A stretch of 64,000 nt of DNA from Fusibacter sp. 3D3 (GTDB lineage Bacteria; Bacillota; Clostridia; Peptostreptococcales; Acidaminobacteraceae), in NCBI RefSeq assembly GCF_001748365.1, contig NZ_BDHH01000002.1, positions 192,040 to 256,039 of the forward strand. The letters run 5' to 3'. The notes below the pieces were generated by a model that was not told the DNA's origin, did not search any database, and saw only the letters and a list, made by a program, of their open reading frames with translations. A program made the position numbers and the translations under genes. Numbering within the stretch: position 1 is the first letter of the stretch; each line of letters begins with the position of its first letter. Below, in pieces: positions 1 to 7,406 of this stretch.

Positions 1-417
1 AACAAGCAAAGGATAAAAGTAGCAAAAATTCATGAGAAAGTGACCAACCAACGTAAGGATTTTTTACACAAGCAGTCAAAGCAGATAACCAATGCTGTTG
101 ATGCTGTGTGTATTGAAGATTTGAACATGAAGGGGATGTCACAAGCGTTGAATTTTGGTAAAAGTGTTATGGATAATGGGTTTGGGATGTTCGTGTCTAT
201 GCTTGATTACAAGTTGATGGAACAAGGTAAACAACTGATTAAAATCGACAAGTGGTTTCCAAGTTCCAAAATGTGTAGCGAGTGTGGAAAAGTAAAAAAT
301 ACCCTTTTGCTTTCAGAGCGCACATATCATTGCGAAGATTGCGGAATGACAATGGACAGGGATTACAATGCAAGTATAAATATCAAAAATGAAGGTATGC
401 GCATATTATTAGCGTAA
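1..417 (+). CDS. tnpB: TnpB (IS200/IS605 accessory nuclease), C-terminal part
   Basis: The reading frame is open from base 1, so the gene starts upstream of the window. The visible 138 codons hold the end of the RuvC-like domain (the IEDLNMKGM segment with its acidic residue), the zinc ribbon (CSECG, about 15 residues, then CEDCG) and the final DRDYNASINI motif, which carries the last RuvC aspartate. TnpB is an RNA-guided DNA nuclease encoded by IS200/IS605 elements and guided by an RNA from the element right end. A GTG at 40 is only an internal codon. Nothing in the visible part is broken. Whether TnpA accompanies it cannot be seen. Confidence 0.92.
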   Translation, partial: NKQRIKVAKIHEKVTNQRKDFLHKQSKQITNAVDAVCIEDLNMKGMSQALNFGKSVMDNGFGMFVSMLDYKLMEQGKQLIKIDKWFPSSKMCSECGKVKNTLLLSERTYHCEDCGMTMDRDYNASINIKNEGMRILLA

Positions 418-530
418 ACGAACTTCTAGAACCGTGGGACGCACGGGGATAGCTCGCTTATGCTGTAGCCGTTAGGCTACTCGAACGAGAAGCCCCCACT
501 TCTTAAGTGGTGGGAGTATGTCACCACTAA
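418..530 (+). mobile_element. Right end of the TnpB element with terminal hairpin
   Basis: Directly after the tnpB stop there is a GC-richer stretch with a terminal imperfect hairpin at 493-514 (CCCCCACTT / AAGTGGTGGG), as at IS200/IS605 right ends. For this family the region is expected to encode the 3' part of the guide (omega) RNA, with the guide beginning where the element stops, about 515-525. The exact end is inferred. Confidence 0.65.
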
Positions 531-621
531 AATGAATGTTAAAAACTTAGAGACTATGGTGCTAAAGCTTATTGTGATCAAGGCACCAGCGCCCCAAAAA
601 TAGAAGCATGGATAAAAAGGC

Positions 622-662
622 GCGTATGGCCCATTCAGTCAAAGTATGAATGGGCCATACGC
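622..662 (-). terminator. Intrinsic terminator of the ketopantoate-reductase-like gene
   Basis: Perfect 16-bp arms (622-637 and 647-662) with a 9-nt loop. Read on the minus strand the hairpin is followed by GCCTTTTTATCC, i.e. a T-run. It lies about 40 bases past the stop of the minus-strand gene. Confidence 0.75.
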
Positions 663-702
663 TTAAGACAAAAATACCTTGGCTACACCAATGGGATTGC
701 CT

Positions 703-1608
703 CTATTTCAAATGGATTTGCTCCTTTACTTTTATCATATGGTACATGAGATTATTGTAAGGGGTAGGGACGCCATGTGCTTTGCCAAGCTGTCTGATAA
801 CGCCCGCAAACATATCTACTTCTGTAAGTCTTCTGGCATCAATATCTTGAAGCATAGAGGTCTTTGACTCAGGAACCATTGTATTTAAAATTTCCAGCCA
901 AGCGTTGAAATCTGAATCCGTGATTTCAACGCCTTTTTTAATGGCAATTTGTCTAACCTCTCCCATAATCAATCGCATGATCTCGTGACCATCCGAGGTA
1001 TTTAAGAAATAGTAATTTGCGCCAAGGATTGCAGTAGGCTGGTTGCTACAGACATTGATCATGAATTTCCACCAAAGTTTTTTATACATATCTTTTGGGC
1101 ATTCAAAAGGGAGCGCCGCTTTTGTGAAAATCTCGGCAATTGCCTCTATTCTCTGTGTCATTTCCCCCGATTTTTCGCCGAAAACAATTTTGCCCACAGA
1201 ACCGTAAGTCACATTGAGTCCACTTCTTTGGGCGTCAATCCCAAGACACATGCTATAAATCATTTTATCCATACCGAAGACGGAACCGATGATTTCTTCA
1301 GAATCAATACCATTTAAGAGGGACATAATCACTGTCTGATTTCCAACATGATGCTTAACGGCATCTATGGCATCTGGTAAATCATTGTATTTTACTGCGA
1401 CTATTACGAGGTCTGCAGGGGATACCTGCGCCATTTCACTACAATAATTAAACTGCTGAACGACGTCATTTACCTTGAGTTCGCTCGATTTATAGCGTTC
1501 TAGTCTGTTCTCATCCAGTACGATGCTGAGCTCAACTTCAGAACAGGCATTTAGAAGTGTTGCATAGGAAGCGCCGATTGCGCCCAGCCCGATTAATGTT
1601 ATTTTCAT
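703..1608 (-). CDS. Ketopantoate reductase (ApbA/PanE) family protein
   Basis: A 301-aa protein of the 2-dehydropantoate 2-reductase family, which reduces ketopantoate to pantoate with NADPH in pantothenate synthesis. The N-terminus has the Rossmann motif GLGAIGASYA. The middle has the KYNDLPDA segment and the C-terminal helical domain has KLWWKFMINVCSNQPTA, with the catalytic Lys and Asn expected in this family. The start was set at the ATG at 1608 because AAGGAG lies 6 nt upstream; the longer frame begins at 1626 without an RBS. It stands alone between a TnpB element and a divergent TetR gene, so it may be a paralogue acting on another 2-keto acid rather than the main PanE. Confidence 0.85.
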   Translation of the reverse strand: MKITLIGLGAIGASYATLLNACSEVELSIVLDENRLERYKSSELKVNDVVQQFNYCSEMAQVSPADLVIVAVKYNDLPDAIDAVKHHVGNQTVIMSLLNGIDSEEIIGSVFGMDKMIYSMCLGIDAQRSGLNVTYGSVGKIVFGEKSGEMTQRIEAIAEIFTKAALPFECPKDMYKKLWWKFMINVCSNQPTAILGANYYFLNTSDGHEIMRLIMGEVRQIAIKKGVEITDSDFNAWLEILNTMVPESKTSMLQDIDARRLTEVDMFAGVIRQLGKAHGVPTPYNNLMYHMIKVKEQIHLK

Positions 1609-1731
1609 ATGATCTCCTTTACGCATTTCATGAGGTTTAATGGACCTTGTGTGTTTTTATCTATTTTAACATTTCTCACATATTCCTTCTACAGTTAGAG
1701 TTTCAAAATCCGGTTTTTCTCAAATCTAACC

Positions 1732-1784
1732 TTGACAAGCAGAAACAAGGGTGGTATCTTAATAAAGAACGGAGGTTCTTTATT
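1732..1784 (+). promoter_or_regulatory. Promoter and autoregulatory palindrome of the TetR gene
   Basis: TTGACA (1732-1737), 17-nt spacer, TATCTT (1755-1760). Immediately after the -10 is a perfect inverted repeat with 10-nt arms, AATAAAGAAC and GTTCTTTATT, spaced by GGAG (1761-1784). It covers the expected transcription start and the Shine-Dalgarno sequence, so a bound dimer would block both. The same arm architecture recurs before the methyltransferase gene. Confidence 0.7.
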
Positions 1785-2351
1785 GTGCAAATATTAAAAG
1801 ATGAAATTCGGATATTGATCTTACAGGCAGCTGAAAAACTGTTTTGTGAGAATGGCTTTTTAAAGACGACAACACGTGGCATTGCTAAAGAAGCGGGCAT
1901 CAGCGTCAGCAATTTATATTTGTATTATGAGAATAAAGAAATGCTGTTCAATGCCGTTTCGGAGCCAATCTTTCAACAACTGATTTCTGGACTTGTGGAT
2001 TTTTTAAATCATCAGGATAAAACAGAGGCATTAAATCAAAACATTACTTTTGGATTAGGAAAAATGATTGTGGCGAACAGAGACCAGTTCCTACTCTTAT
2101 TTGAAAAGAGCAAGGGCACAAAATATGAAAGCTTTCAGGATGAAATGATCACTCAATTACAGAGCCATATTCGGGCTCAGATGAATGAGAAGGTCAAAGA
2201 CAAAGACTTAATATCCAGTGTCTTCGCAATGAATTTGATAAAGGGGATTGTACACATCGCCAAGGCACATAGAGATGAAACACATCTCATTCAGAATCTG
2301 CAGCATTTAACAGATTTTCACACAGAAGGTATCAGACAATTTTTATTGTAA
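1785..2351 (+). CDS. TetR/AcrR family transcriptional regulator
   Basis: A 188-aa repressor. The N-terminal DNA-binding domain reads AAEKLFCENGFLKTTTRGIA, then KEAGISVSNLYLYYENKEML, the standard TetR helix-turn-helix. The rest is an unclassified helical ligand domain. The GTG at 1785 is taken as start because GGAGG (1771-1775) precedes it by 9 nt; the frame is open further upstream but that part runs through the promoter. Its operator is probably the 24-bp palindrome in its own leader, with a near-identical one at 2407-2430 in front of the methyltransferase, so the two genes form a small regulon. The ligand is unknown. Confidence 0.88.
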   Translation: MQILKDEIRILILQAAEKLFCENGFLKTTTRGIAKEAGISVSNLYLYYENKEMLFNAVSEPIFQQLISGLVDFLNHQDKTEALNQNITFGLGKMIVANRDQFLLLFEKSKGTKYESFQDEMITQLQSHIRAQMNEKVKDKDLISSVFAMNLIKGIVHIAKAHRDETHLIQNLQHLTDFHTEGIRQFLL

Positions 2352-2406
2352 GGCATGGTTAGAGTGTCAATTTATGTAGCTGCCACAGGCAGTTATTTTT
2401 TGAAGT

Positions 2407-2430
2407 TTAAAGGAACGATTGTTCCTTTAA
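2407..2430 (+). promoter_or_regulatory. Second TetR operator, before the methyltransferase
   Basis: Perfect inverted repeat TTAAAGGAAC-GATT-GTTCCTTTAA with 10-nt arms and a 4-nt spacer. It has the same geometry and the same AAAGRAAC/GTTYCTTT core as the palindrome at 1761-1784. It ends just before the RBS AAAGGAGG of the next gene. Confidence 0.65.
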
Positions 2431-2443
2431 AAAGGAGGAGCAC

Positions 2444-3019
2444 ATGAAATTAAAAGAAATTGTATTTAATGCAGAATCTAAAAAGTCAGCAGCGAATTAT
2501 CAAAAAATGCTGAAATGGCTGGATAGTCCTAAACGTTATAAGTATAACAATCCATCAAATTTGGTTGAAAAAGCAGGTATTTTAAAAGGTCAAAAAGTGC
2601 TTGAAATTGGTTGTGGATCCGGCTTTTTTACAGCAGAAATTGCAAAGGTGACAGGCAATTTAGGGGAAGTTATTGCAACGGATATTCACCCTTTAGCGGT
2701 GAAAGAGACGGCTCAAAAAGTTGAGGCTCTCAAGATAGAGCATGTAACTGTAGCTTGTGAAGATGCACATAGCACTTCTTTTGCGGACGATTCATTTGAT
2801 GTGATAGTCCTATACGGTGTGGTGCCATCTCCTGTGATTTCATTAAGGCAATTATCGGTGGAATTAAGTCGTATTCTGAAGCCGAATGGCATTTGTGCCA
2901 TATGGACAGCTGTGCCTTTTTGGAGGCCAGTTGAGATGTTAAAACAAGGCAGATTCACTCAAATGAAACGTCAATATCCGGTATTTAAATTACAGAAAAT
3001 AAATCATGAAGAAAGATAA
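2444..3019 (+). CDS. Class I SAM-dependent methyltransferase
   Basis: A 191-aa protein with the SAM-binding motif I VLEIGCGSGFFTAEIA (about residue 50), an acidic motif II end (ATDIHPLAV), motif post-II (EDAHSTSF, FDVIVLYGVV) and a LKPNGI motif, as in UbiE/Methyltransf_11 proteins. The substrate cannot be told. It sits 92 bp after the TetR gene and has its own copy of the TetR palindrome, so it is the likely target of that regulator. Small-molecule or drug methylation would fit a TetR-controlled enzyme, but this is inference. Confidence 0.82.
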   Translation: MKLKEIVFNAESKKSAANYQKMLKWLDSPKRYKYNNPSNLVEKAGILKGQKVLEIGCGSGFFTAEIAKVTGNLGEVIATDIHPLAVKETAQKVEALKIEHVTVACEDAHSTSFADDSFDVIVLYGVVPSPVISLRQLSVELSRILKPNGICAIWTAVPFWRPVEMLKQGRFTQMKRQYPVFKLQKINHEER

Positions 3020-3107
3020 AATACCTATAATGGATCGAATCAGATTGTAGTTTAAAGAACTGTGTTGCGATTTAACCTGTATTTAACAATAAGATCGTTT
3101 GATTTAA

Positions 3108-3162
3108 CAATCGTTTGGTATAATATCAGTATAGATCTATGGTTATCGATATGACTGATAAC
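3108..3162 (+). promoter_or_regulatory. Leader with direct repeats and a palindrome
   Basis: The upstream region of the small membrane protein has ATCGTTTG twice (about 3092 and 3108), a TATAAT-like -10 just after the second copy, and an inverted repeat GTTATC-N9-GATAAC at 3142-3162. It looks like a regulated promoter. The regulator is unknown. Confidence 0.4.
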
Positions 3163-3188
3163 GCTTTTAATATTTGTGAGGTGAACTT

Positions 3189-3416
3189 ATGAGCATTCAG
3201 ACGATTTTACTTGGTGCAGTTGTTTTAATTATAATAGGATTTATTGGCGTTTCAAATTATAAATCTGCAATGGAACGCGGTAGACAAATGTATTGTGATA
3301 TAAGCTGTAAGGATGAAGAGCATTGTGATTTCTTAGAAAAAGACAAAGAAAAAGACAAAGAAAAAGACAAAGACAAAGAAAAAGACAAAGACAAAGAAAA
3401 AGACAAAGACGAATAA
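3189..3416 (+). CDS. Small single-TM protein with Cys residues and a Lys/Asp/Glu repeat tail
   Basis: A 75-aa protein preceded by GTGAGGTG. Residues 5-25 form one membrane helix. A short cytoplasmic stretch with three cysteines (YCDISC, HC) follows. The last 25 residues are a low-complexity KDKE/KDKD run encoded by tandem AAAGACAAAGAA units. The layout (N-terminal helix, then clustered Cys) resembles FeoB-associated Cys-rich membrane proteins, but the match is weak and no feo gene is nearby. The repeat tail could vary by slippage. A strong terminator follows, so it is a one-gene transcript. Confidence 0.6.
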   Translation: MSIQTILLGAVVLIIIGFIGVSNYKSAMERGRQMYCDISCKDEEHCDFLEKDKEKDKEKDKDKEKDKDKEKDKDE

Positions 3417-3424
3417 AACATTTA

Positions 3425-3458
3425 GAACTAAAAAAAGGCGAAAGCCTTTTTTTAGTTC
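3425..3458 (+). terminator. Bidirectional intrinsic terminator
   Basis: Near-perfect palindrome with 15-nt arms: GAACTAAAAAAAGGC, GAAA loop, GCCTTTTTTTAGTTC. The run of seven T follows the GC core on both strands. Confidence 0.85.
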
Positions 3459-3510
3459 CATAGTAAAAATGCAAAAAAAGACATTGACGAATGAGCAAAG
3501 AAGATTTAAT

Positions 3511-3550
3511 ATATAGATATACGGATATGCATATATACGTATATCTATAT
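3511..3550 (+). promoter_or_regulatory. Long inverted repeat upstream of arsR
   Basis: Perfect 13-nt arms ATATAGATATACG (3511-3523) and CGTATATCTATAT (3538-3550) flank a 14-nt spacer with an inner ATATGCATAT palindrome. It lies about 75 bp before the ArsR start and is the best operator candidate for the operon. ArsR/SmtB repressors typically bind long imperfect AT-rich palindromes near the promoter. Confidence 0.6.
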
Positions 3551-3623
3551 CTATATTGATAAGCATATTGGTGTAAACCTAAGTATAGAGTGACAAATTA
3601 CAAAGCCGAGAAAGGAAATAAAC

Positions 3624-3983
3624 ATGAATCATCTAATAGAGTTTTTTAAATCAATTTCAGATGAGACACGACTCAGAATACTGGTGCTGTTGTCTCGAAA
3701 AGAGATGTGTGTATGTGAGCTTTGCGAGGTGCTCGAGGAATCTCAACCAAAGGTTTCCAGGCATCTTGCGCGATTACGTGACATGGGATATGTACGAGAT
3801 GAAAGGCAAGGGCAGTGGGTCTTTTATTATACCAATTTTGCTGACTCTGTCCACGAAGAGATTATGAATACTATTTTAAATAAAATAGAAAATTATCCAC
3901 AATTAATGATTGATGTGGATCGATTTAATCGAAAATCTGAAGACGGATCAATGTGCGCGAGAAGGTTAAGAGAGGAAGTCTGA
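3624..3983 (+). CDS. arsR: ArsR-family repressor with the As(III)-type cysteine triad
   Basis: A 119-aa winged-helix repressor. The start of the DNA-binding domain reads EMCVCELCEVL, with cysteines at 29, 31 and 34 spaced exactly as the CVCxxC arsenite site of E. coli-type ArsR, followed by the recognition helix SQPKVSRHLARL. A further Cys sits near the C-terminus (GSMCARR). It has an RBS (GAAAGGAAA) and is followed after 60 bp by lpd and eight more genes in the same direction, so it is the likely regulator of the operon. As(III), antimonite or another thiophilic signal would be the inducer; which one is inferred from the triad only. Confidence 0.87.
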   Translation: MNHLIEFFKSISDETRLRILVLLSRKEMCVCELCEVLEESQPKVSRHLARLRDMGYVRDERQGQWVFYYTNFADSVHEEIMNTILNKIENYPQLMIDVDRFNRKSEDGSMCARRLREEV

Positions 3984-4043
3984 TGAATGGAAATAACAAT
4001 TAGACTCTGCTTACACATATACTAAGATAAGGATGTGAAAATA

Positions 4044-5429
4044 TTGACAAAATTAAGTTGTGATATTACTATTTTGGGCGGTGGACCAGCTGGATATGTG
4101 GCAGCTATTCGATCGGCTCAACTTGGTGCAAAAGTGGTATTGATTGAGGCAAAAGAATTGGGTGGTGTGTGCATGAATGTAGGGTGTATACCGACAAAAG
4201 CGCTTCTAAAAACATCTGAAACAGTTGCAGCTATTCACAAATCGAAAGAATTTGGAATCATCAGTGGTGTTGAGACTATAAATTGGAATGCCGCTGTGGA
4301 TCGTAAAAATCGGATTGTTAAAAATTTAAATATGGGTCTAGAACAATTAATTTTGGCTAAAGGCATAACCCTTATTAAGGGAAAGGGCCGAATGACATCT
4401 AACCGAAAAATTTGTATTCAAACAGCAGAAGAACTGATAGAGGTTAGCTCTGAAAAAATAATCCTGACGACGGGTTCAGCGCCAATGTTGCCATCCATTA
4501 AAGGGATTGAAGCAGAAGGTGTTATCACAAGTAATGAAGCATTGAGTTTAGAGCATATCCCTAAAAGTATGGTCATAGTAGGTGCAGGTGTCATTGGATT
4601 AGAATTTGCTTCTATGATGCATTCACTTGGAAGCAAAATTACTGTAATTGAAATAAATGATCAAATATTACCAAGCGAAGATATCGAAATGGCATCAGAA
4701 CTTTTAAAAATTATGAAACGCCAAGGGATAGCCTTTAAATTATCAGCAGAAGTCACAGAAATACAAACAACAGAATTGGGCTTAGAAATAAACTATAAAA
4801 TGGGTGAAAAAAACAAAGTTCAAACCTGCGAGAAAGTTTTAATTGCTGTGGGTAGAAAATTGAATACAGATATGTTTGGAGATTTGCTTTTTAATACTGA
4901 AAAAGGTGCTATTGTTGTAAACGAAAGCATGGAAACCAATATTGAAGGTATATATGCGGCGGGTGATCTTACGGGGGGGCAGTTGCTCGCACATCTGGCC
5001 TTTATGGAAGGTAAAATCGCAGCGGAAAATGCATTAGGATATAAAAGTCGATTAAATTATGGTGCAGTGCCTTCATGTATATATACAAACCCTGAAATTG
5101 CTTCGGTTGGAATGACAGAAGATGAGGCAAAAGAAGCAGGGATCTCTGTGAAAGTCGGTCGATTTAATTTTAGAAACAACGGTCGAGCCTTGACACTAGG
5201 TGAACGTGAGGGTTTTGTAAAAGTAATAGCAAATCAAGAGAACATCATTATTGGAGGCCAGATTTTAGGCGTAAATGCTTCTGAAATGATCTCTGAACTT
5301 ACACTTGCGATTACTTTAAAAGCAAATGCCAGTGATCTAGCGGATATGATACATCCACACCCTTCTTTAAGTGAAGCAATATGGGAAGCTTGTGGAGATC
5401 TGATAGGCAGGGCGATTCATGCACTATAA
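4044..5429 (+). CDS. lpd: Dihydrolipoamide dehydrogenase (E3)
   Basis: A 461-aa flavoprotein disulfide reductase that oxidises dihydrolipoyl groups and passes electrons to NAD+ (or back). Visible are the FAD motif GGGPAGYVAAI, the redox disulfide GGVCMNVGC (Cys43/Cys48), the NAD-binding GAGVIGLEFAS, the second FAD motif IYAAGDLTGG and the C-terminal catalytic HPHPSLSEA (His-Glu pair). All functional residues are present. The TTG at 4044 is chosen because AAGGATG lies 8-9 nt before it; GTG at 4035 overlaps that RBS. There is no pyruvate or glycine dehydrogenase complex nearby. The only lipoyl-domain protein is the DGC-GcvH fusion two genes downstream, its probable substrate. Confidence 0.93.
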   Translation: MTKLSCDITILGGGPAGYVAAIRSAQLGAKVVLIEAKELGGVCMNVGCIPTKALLKTSETVAAIHKSKEFGIISGVETINWNAAVDRKNRIVKNLNMGLEQLILAKGITLIKGKGRMTSNRKICIQTAEELIEVSSEKIILTTGSAPMLPSIKGIEAEGVITSNEALSLEHIPKSMVIVGAGVIGLEFASMMHSLGSKITVIEINDQILPSEDIEMASELLKIMKRQGIAFKLSAEVTEIQTTELGLEINYKMGEKNKVQTCEKVLIAVGRKLNTDMFGDLLFNTEKGAIVVNESMETNIEGIYAAGDLTGGQLLAHLAFMEGKIAAENALGYKSRLNYGAVPSCIYTNPEIASVGMTEDEAKEAGISVKVGRFNFRNNGRALTLGEREGFVKVIANQENIIIGGQILGVNASEMISELTLAITLKANASDLADMIHPHPSLSEAIWEACGDLIGRAIHAL

Positions 5430-5486
5430 TCTAATAAACAGGTGTTATTTACAAAATGAGTTTACTAAAAAGTAGGAGGTATCTCA

Positions 5487-5867
5487 ATGGAAGAAAAAGA
5501 ACGTTATGGGTTTATCATGTGTGTATGTACTGGGAAATGTCCAGGATTTCAAGCAATGGATATTTGGGATTTCATCAATCAAGTTAGGGTAGAGTTACCA
5601 GTAGAATATGGGTTTATTCATCCGCAACTCTGCGAAGAAGATGGAGATCGTTTTCTTGCGGATTTTCTAAAAGCGAATCGCAAAGTAATCATTGGCGCTT
5701 GTGCGCCCAATATGCAAAAGAAAATGTTTAAGCAAGCTTTTACAGATGCTGGACTTGATGTTGAGAAGGACAGTGTCATGCTAGATATTCGCGATATGAG
5801 CAATGAAAAGGCTTTTGAGGTGGTAAAAGAGGCATTAAAAGAACTTGGCTATGAGGAGGAATTGTAA
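5487..5867 (+). CDS. Stand-alone HdrA N-terminal-like domain protein
   Basis: A 126-aa protein. It resembles the N-terminal domain of heterodisulfide reductase subunit A: a start with clustered cysteines (MCVCTGKCPG; Cys12, 14, 18), a middle PQLCEEDGDRFLADFL segment (Cys49), and the strongly HdrA-like VIIGACAPNMQKKMFKQA (Cys72), corresponding to the ACSPRxHExTF motif. It lacks the flavin and ferredoxin domains of full HdrA. An AGTAGGAGG RBS precedes it, and its stop abuts the ferredoxin start, so the two are made together. It may bind an FeS cluster or deliver electrons or thiols within the lipoyl pathway. The assignment rests on motif resemblance. Confidence 0.6.
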   Translation: MEEKERYGFIMCVCTGKCPGFQAMDIWDFINQVRVELPVEYGFIHPQLCEEDGDRFLADFLKANRKVIIGACAPNMQKKMFKQAFTDAGLDVEKDSVMLDIRDMSNEKAFEVVKEALKELGYEEEL

Positions 5868-6161
5868 ATGAGTGAAACGACATTTATGGGCGTTCCTAGA
5901 GATAAAATTGATTGGAGTCCACGTATAGATTATTCAAAGTGTAATGATTGTATGGAGTGCGTTGAGTTTTGCCCGCACAATGTATTTTTGGTAGATGAAA
6001 ATGCAAAGCCTAAGTTGATCGTAAAGAATCCTCACAATTGCGTTGTATTCTGTCGTGCATGTGGAAAGACTTGCGGATTAGATGCGATTGATTTTCCTGA
6101 TAAAAATGAAACCACCGCATATATTAAGAAAATTCGCAAGGAGGGGAGCTCAAATGAATAA
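5868..6161 (+). CDS. 2[4Fe-4S] ferredoxin-type protein
   Basis: A 97-aa protein with two cluster motifs: CNDCMECVEFCP (Cys25, 28, 31, 35; classic CxxCxxCxxxCP) and CVVFCRACGKTC (Cys58, 62, 65, 69; CxxxCxxCxxxC, the first spacing being one residue longer than usual). It starts directly after the previous stop and its last 8 bases overlap the start of the DGC-GcvH gene. It probably shuttles electrons between the HdrA-like protein and the rest of the module. Confidence 0.88.
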   Translation: MSETTFMGVPRDKIDWSPRIDYSKCNDCMECVEFCPHNVFLVDENAKPKLIVKNPHNCVVFCRACGKTCGLDAIDFPDKNETTAYIKKIRKEGSSNE

Positions 6162-7011
6162 GGCCTATGCAGTACTGCCTTGTAATGGCCTTGATAAATG
6201 TGCAGGCTGTATTTCAGGAGAGATGGCGATTCAATTAAGCAAACAAAGTAAAAGTGAAATTATCTGCCCAGTTTTTTACCGAGTAGCGGAAGCCAAATAC
6301 AGCAGTGTTATAGAGGCGTTGCCATTGCTTGTAATTGATGGTTGTGGGACGCGATGTGCAAGTAAACTGGCTTCTGAAAAGGGTTTGAAGATTGCTGAAA
6401 AAATGAATATAACCGAAGAAGCTAAGACGTTAGGTATTGATATTGGTTTAAGCATACCTATAAACGAAGCTGGAAAAGCGTTAGCAATGACACTTGTCAA
6501 TCGAATTCTTACGGCAGATAAACCCTCTGAATCAACCCTCGATGATTTCATTCAAATGCCATCTTTAATTTATCAAGAATATAAAAAAGACAAATTTCTT
6601 TTCAGAGTCCCAGAGAATAAGGGGTTCTATTTCAATGAAAATGATGTATGGGTATATGTTGTTGGCAATAAGGCGCGGTTGGGTGTCACAGATTTTGTTC
6701 AGCAGAGTCTTTCCGACATCATGTTTTTCACACCGCCCAGCGTCGGTATGGAAATTGAACAGTTTGAGGAAGCGGGGAATATTGAGTCTGGAAAAGCAAT
6801 TTTTGAAATTGTCAGTCCAGTAAGTGGTACGATCATTAAGGTAAATGAAAGACTGCTGGATGCGCCTGAATTGATTAATCAAAATCCATATGAGCAAGGG
6901 TGGATTGCAGAAATTGAACTTTCAGATTTTGAAGAAGATCAGGACTTGCTACATGATTTTGAAGGTTATTTTCCAGTCCTAAAAAGAAAGGTGGATGAAT
7001 TTCATGTCTAA
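6154..7011 (+). CDS. DGC zinc-binding domain fused to a lipoyl-carrying GcvH domain
   Basis: A 285-aa two-domain protein. Residues 1-120 are a DGC-type putative zinc-binding domain: PCNGLDKCAGC (Cys10, 16, 19), CPVFYR (Cys38), and the signature IDGCGTRC (Cys64, 68). Residues about 145-265 are a glycine-cleavage H-protein domain: WVYVVGNKARLGVTDFVQQSL, then IESGKAIFEIVSPVSG, where Lys214 aligns exactly with the lipoylated lysine of ESVKA in GcvH, and the usual PELINQNPY tail. The start ATG at 6154 has AAGGAGGGG upstream; the longer frame from 6082 lies inside the ferredoxin gene. With Lpd in the same operon and no GcvP/GcvT, it is probably a lipoate swinging arm for a thiol or sulfur substrate bound by the DGC domain. 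Confidence 0.85.
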   Translation: MNKAYAVLPCNGLDKCAGCISGEMAIQLSKQSKSEIICPVFYRVAEAKYSSVIEALPLLVIDGCGTRCASKLASEKGLKIAEKMNITEEAKTLGIDIGLSIPINEAGKALAMTLVNRILTADKPSESTLDDFIQMPSLIYQEYKKDKFLFRVPENKGFYFNENDVWVYVVGNKARLGVTDFVQQSLSDIMFFTPPSVGMEIEQFEEAGNIESGKAIFEIVSPVSGTIIKVNERLLDAPELINQNPYEQGWIAEIELSDFEEDQDLLHDFEGYFPVLKRKVDEFHV

Positions 7012-7405
7012 AATAAAGGTAGTGCCTTGCAGTGGCATTGGGAAAGTTTTTGGTCTAATGGCGAGAGAATCGGCATTGCGTGTAACCGATGTATTGGCAT
7101 CTGATATTTGTGAAACAGCATGTTTAGCGCATATTGTCTCAGGAGATGATGAAGCACGTGCAAAAGTAGAAGGGTTAAATTGTATTTCAGTAGATGGCTG
7201 TCCGGCACTATGTGCGGCTAAGAGTATTAAAGCTTCTGGCGGTATTGTGAAGGCAGAGTTCAGGGTTGTGGATATAATGAAAGAACATCGCGGGAAGAAT
7301 GCTGGAGATGGAACGGCATTATCAGAAGAGGGTTGGATTATCACGGATGATTTAGCAGATAGAATTGCAGCAAAGGCTATAGAAATTGCAAAGGAGGTAG
7401 AGTAA
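7004..7405 (+). CDS. DGC-domain putative zinc-binding protein (1)
   Basis: A 133-aa paralogue of the N-terminal domain of the previous protein: VPCSGIGKVFGLMARESA, a middle CETACLAHIVSGDDEAR and the signature VDGCPALCAAKS. The function of this Cys-rich family is unknown; its conserved cysteines are presumed to bind metal. The start ATG at 7004 overlaps the previous stop by 8 nt and has AAAGGTGG upstream. An ATG three codons earlier lies too near that RBS. The C-terminal helix is acidic/basic and unremarkable. Confidence 0.78.
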   Translation: MSKIKVVPCSGIGKVFGLMARESALRVTDVLASDICETACLAHIVSGDDEARAKVEGLNCISVDGCPALCAAKSIKASGGIVKAEFRVVDIMKEHRGKNAGDGTALSEEGWIITDDLADRIAAKAIEIAKEVE

Positions 7406-7406
7406 T

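Noticed and set aside
3241-3566. Two minus-strand frames with Phe/Leu/Cys/Val-rich repeats
   Set aside because: They are the antisense of the AAAGACAAAGAA tandem repeat of the small membrane protein and have no RBS.
4035-5429. Mercuric reductase or glutathione reductase instead of Lpd
   Set aside because: There is no N-terminal HMA domain or C-terminal vicinal Cys pair; GGVCMNVGC and HPHPSLSEA are the dihydrolipoamide dehydrogenase forms and a lipoyl protein is in the operon.
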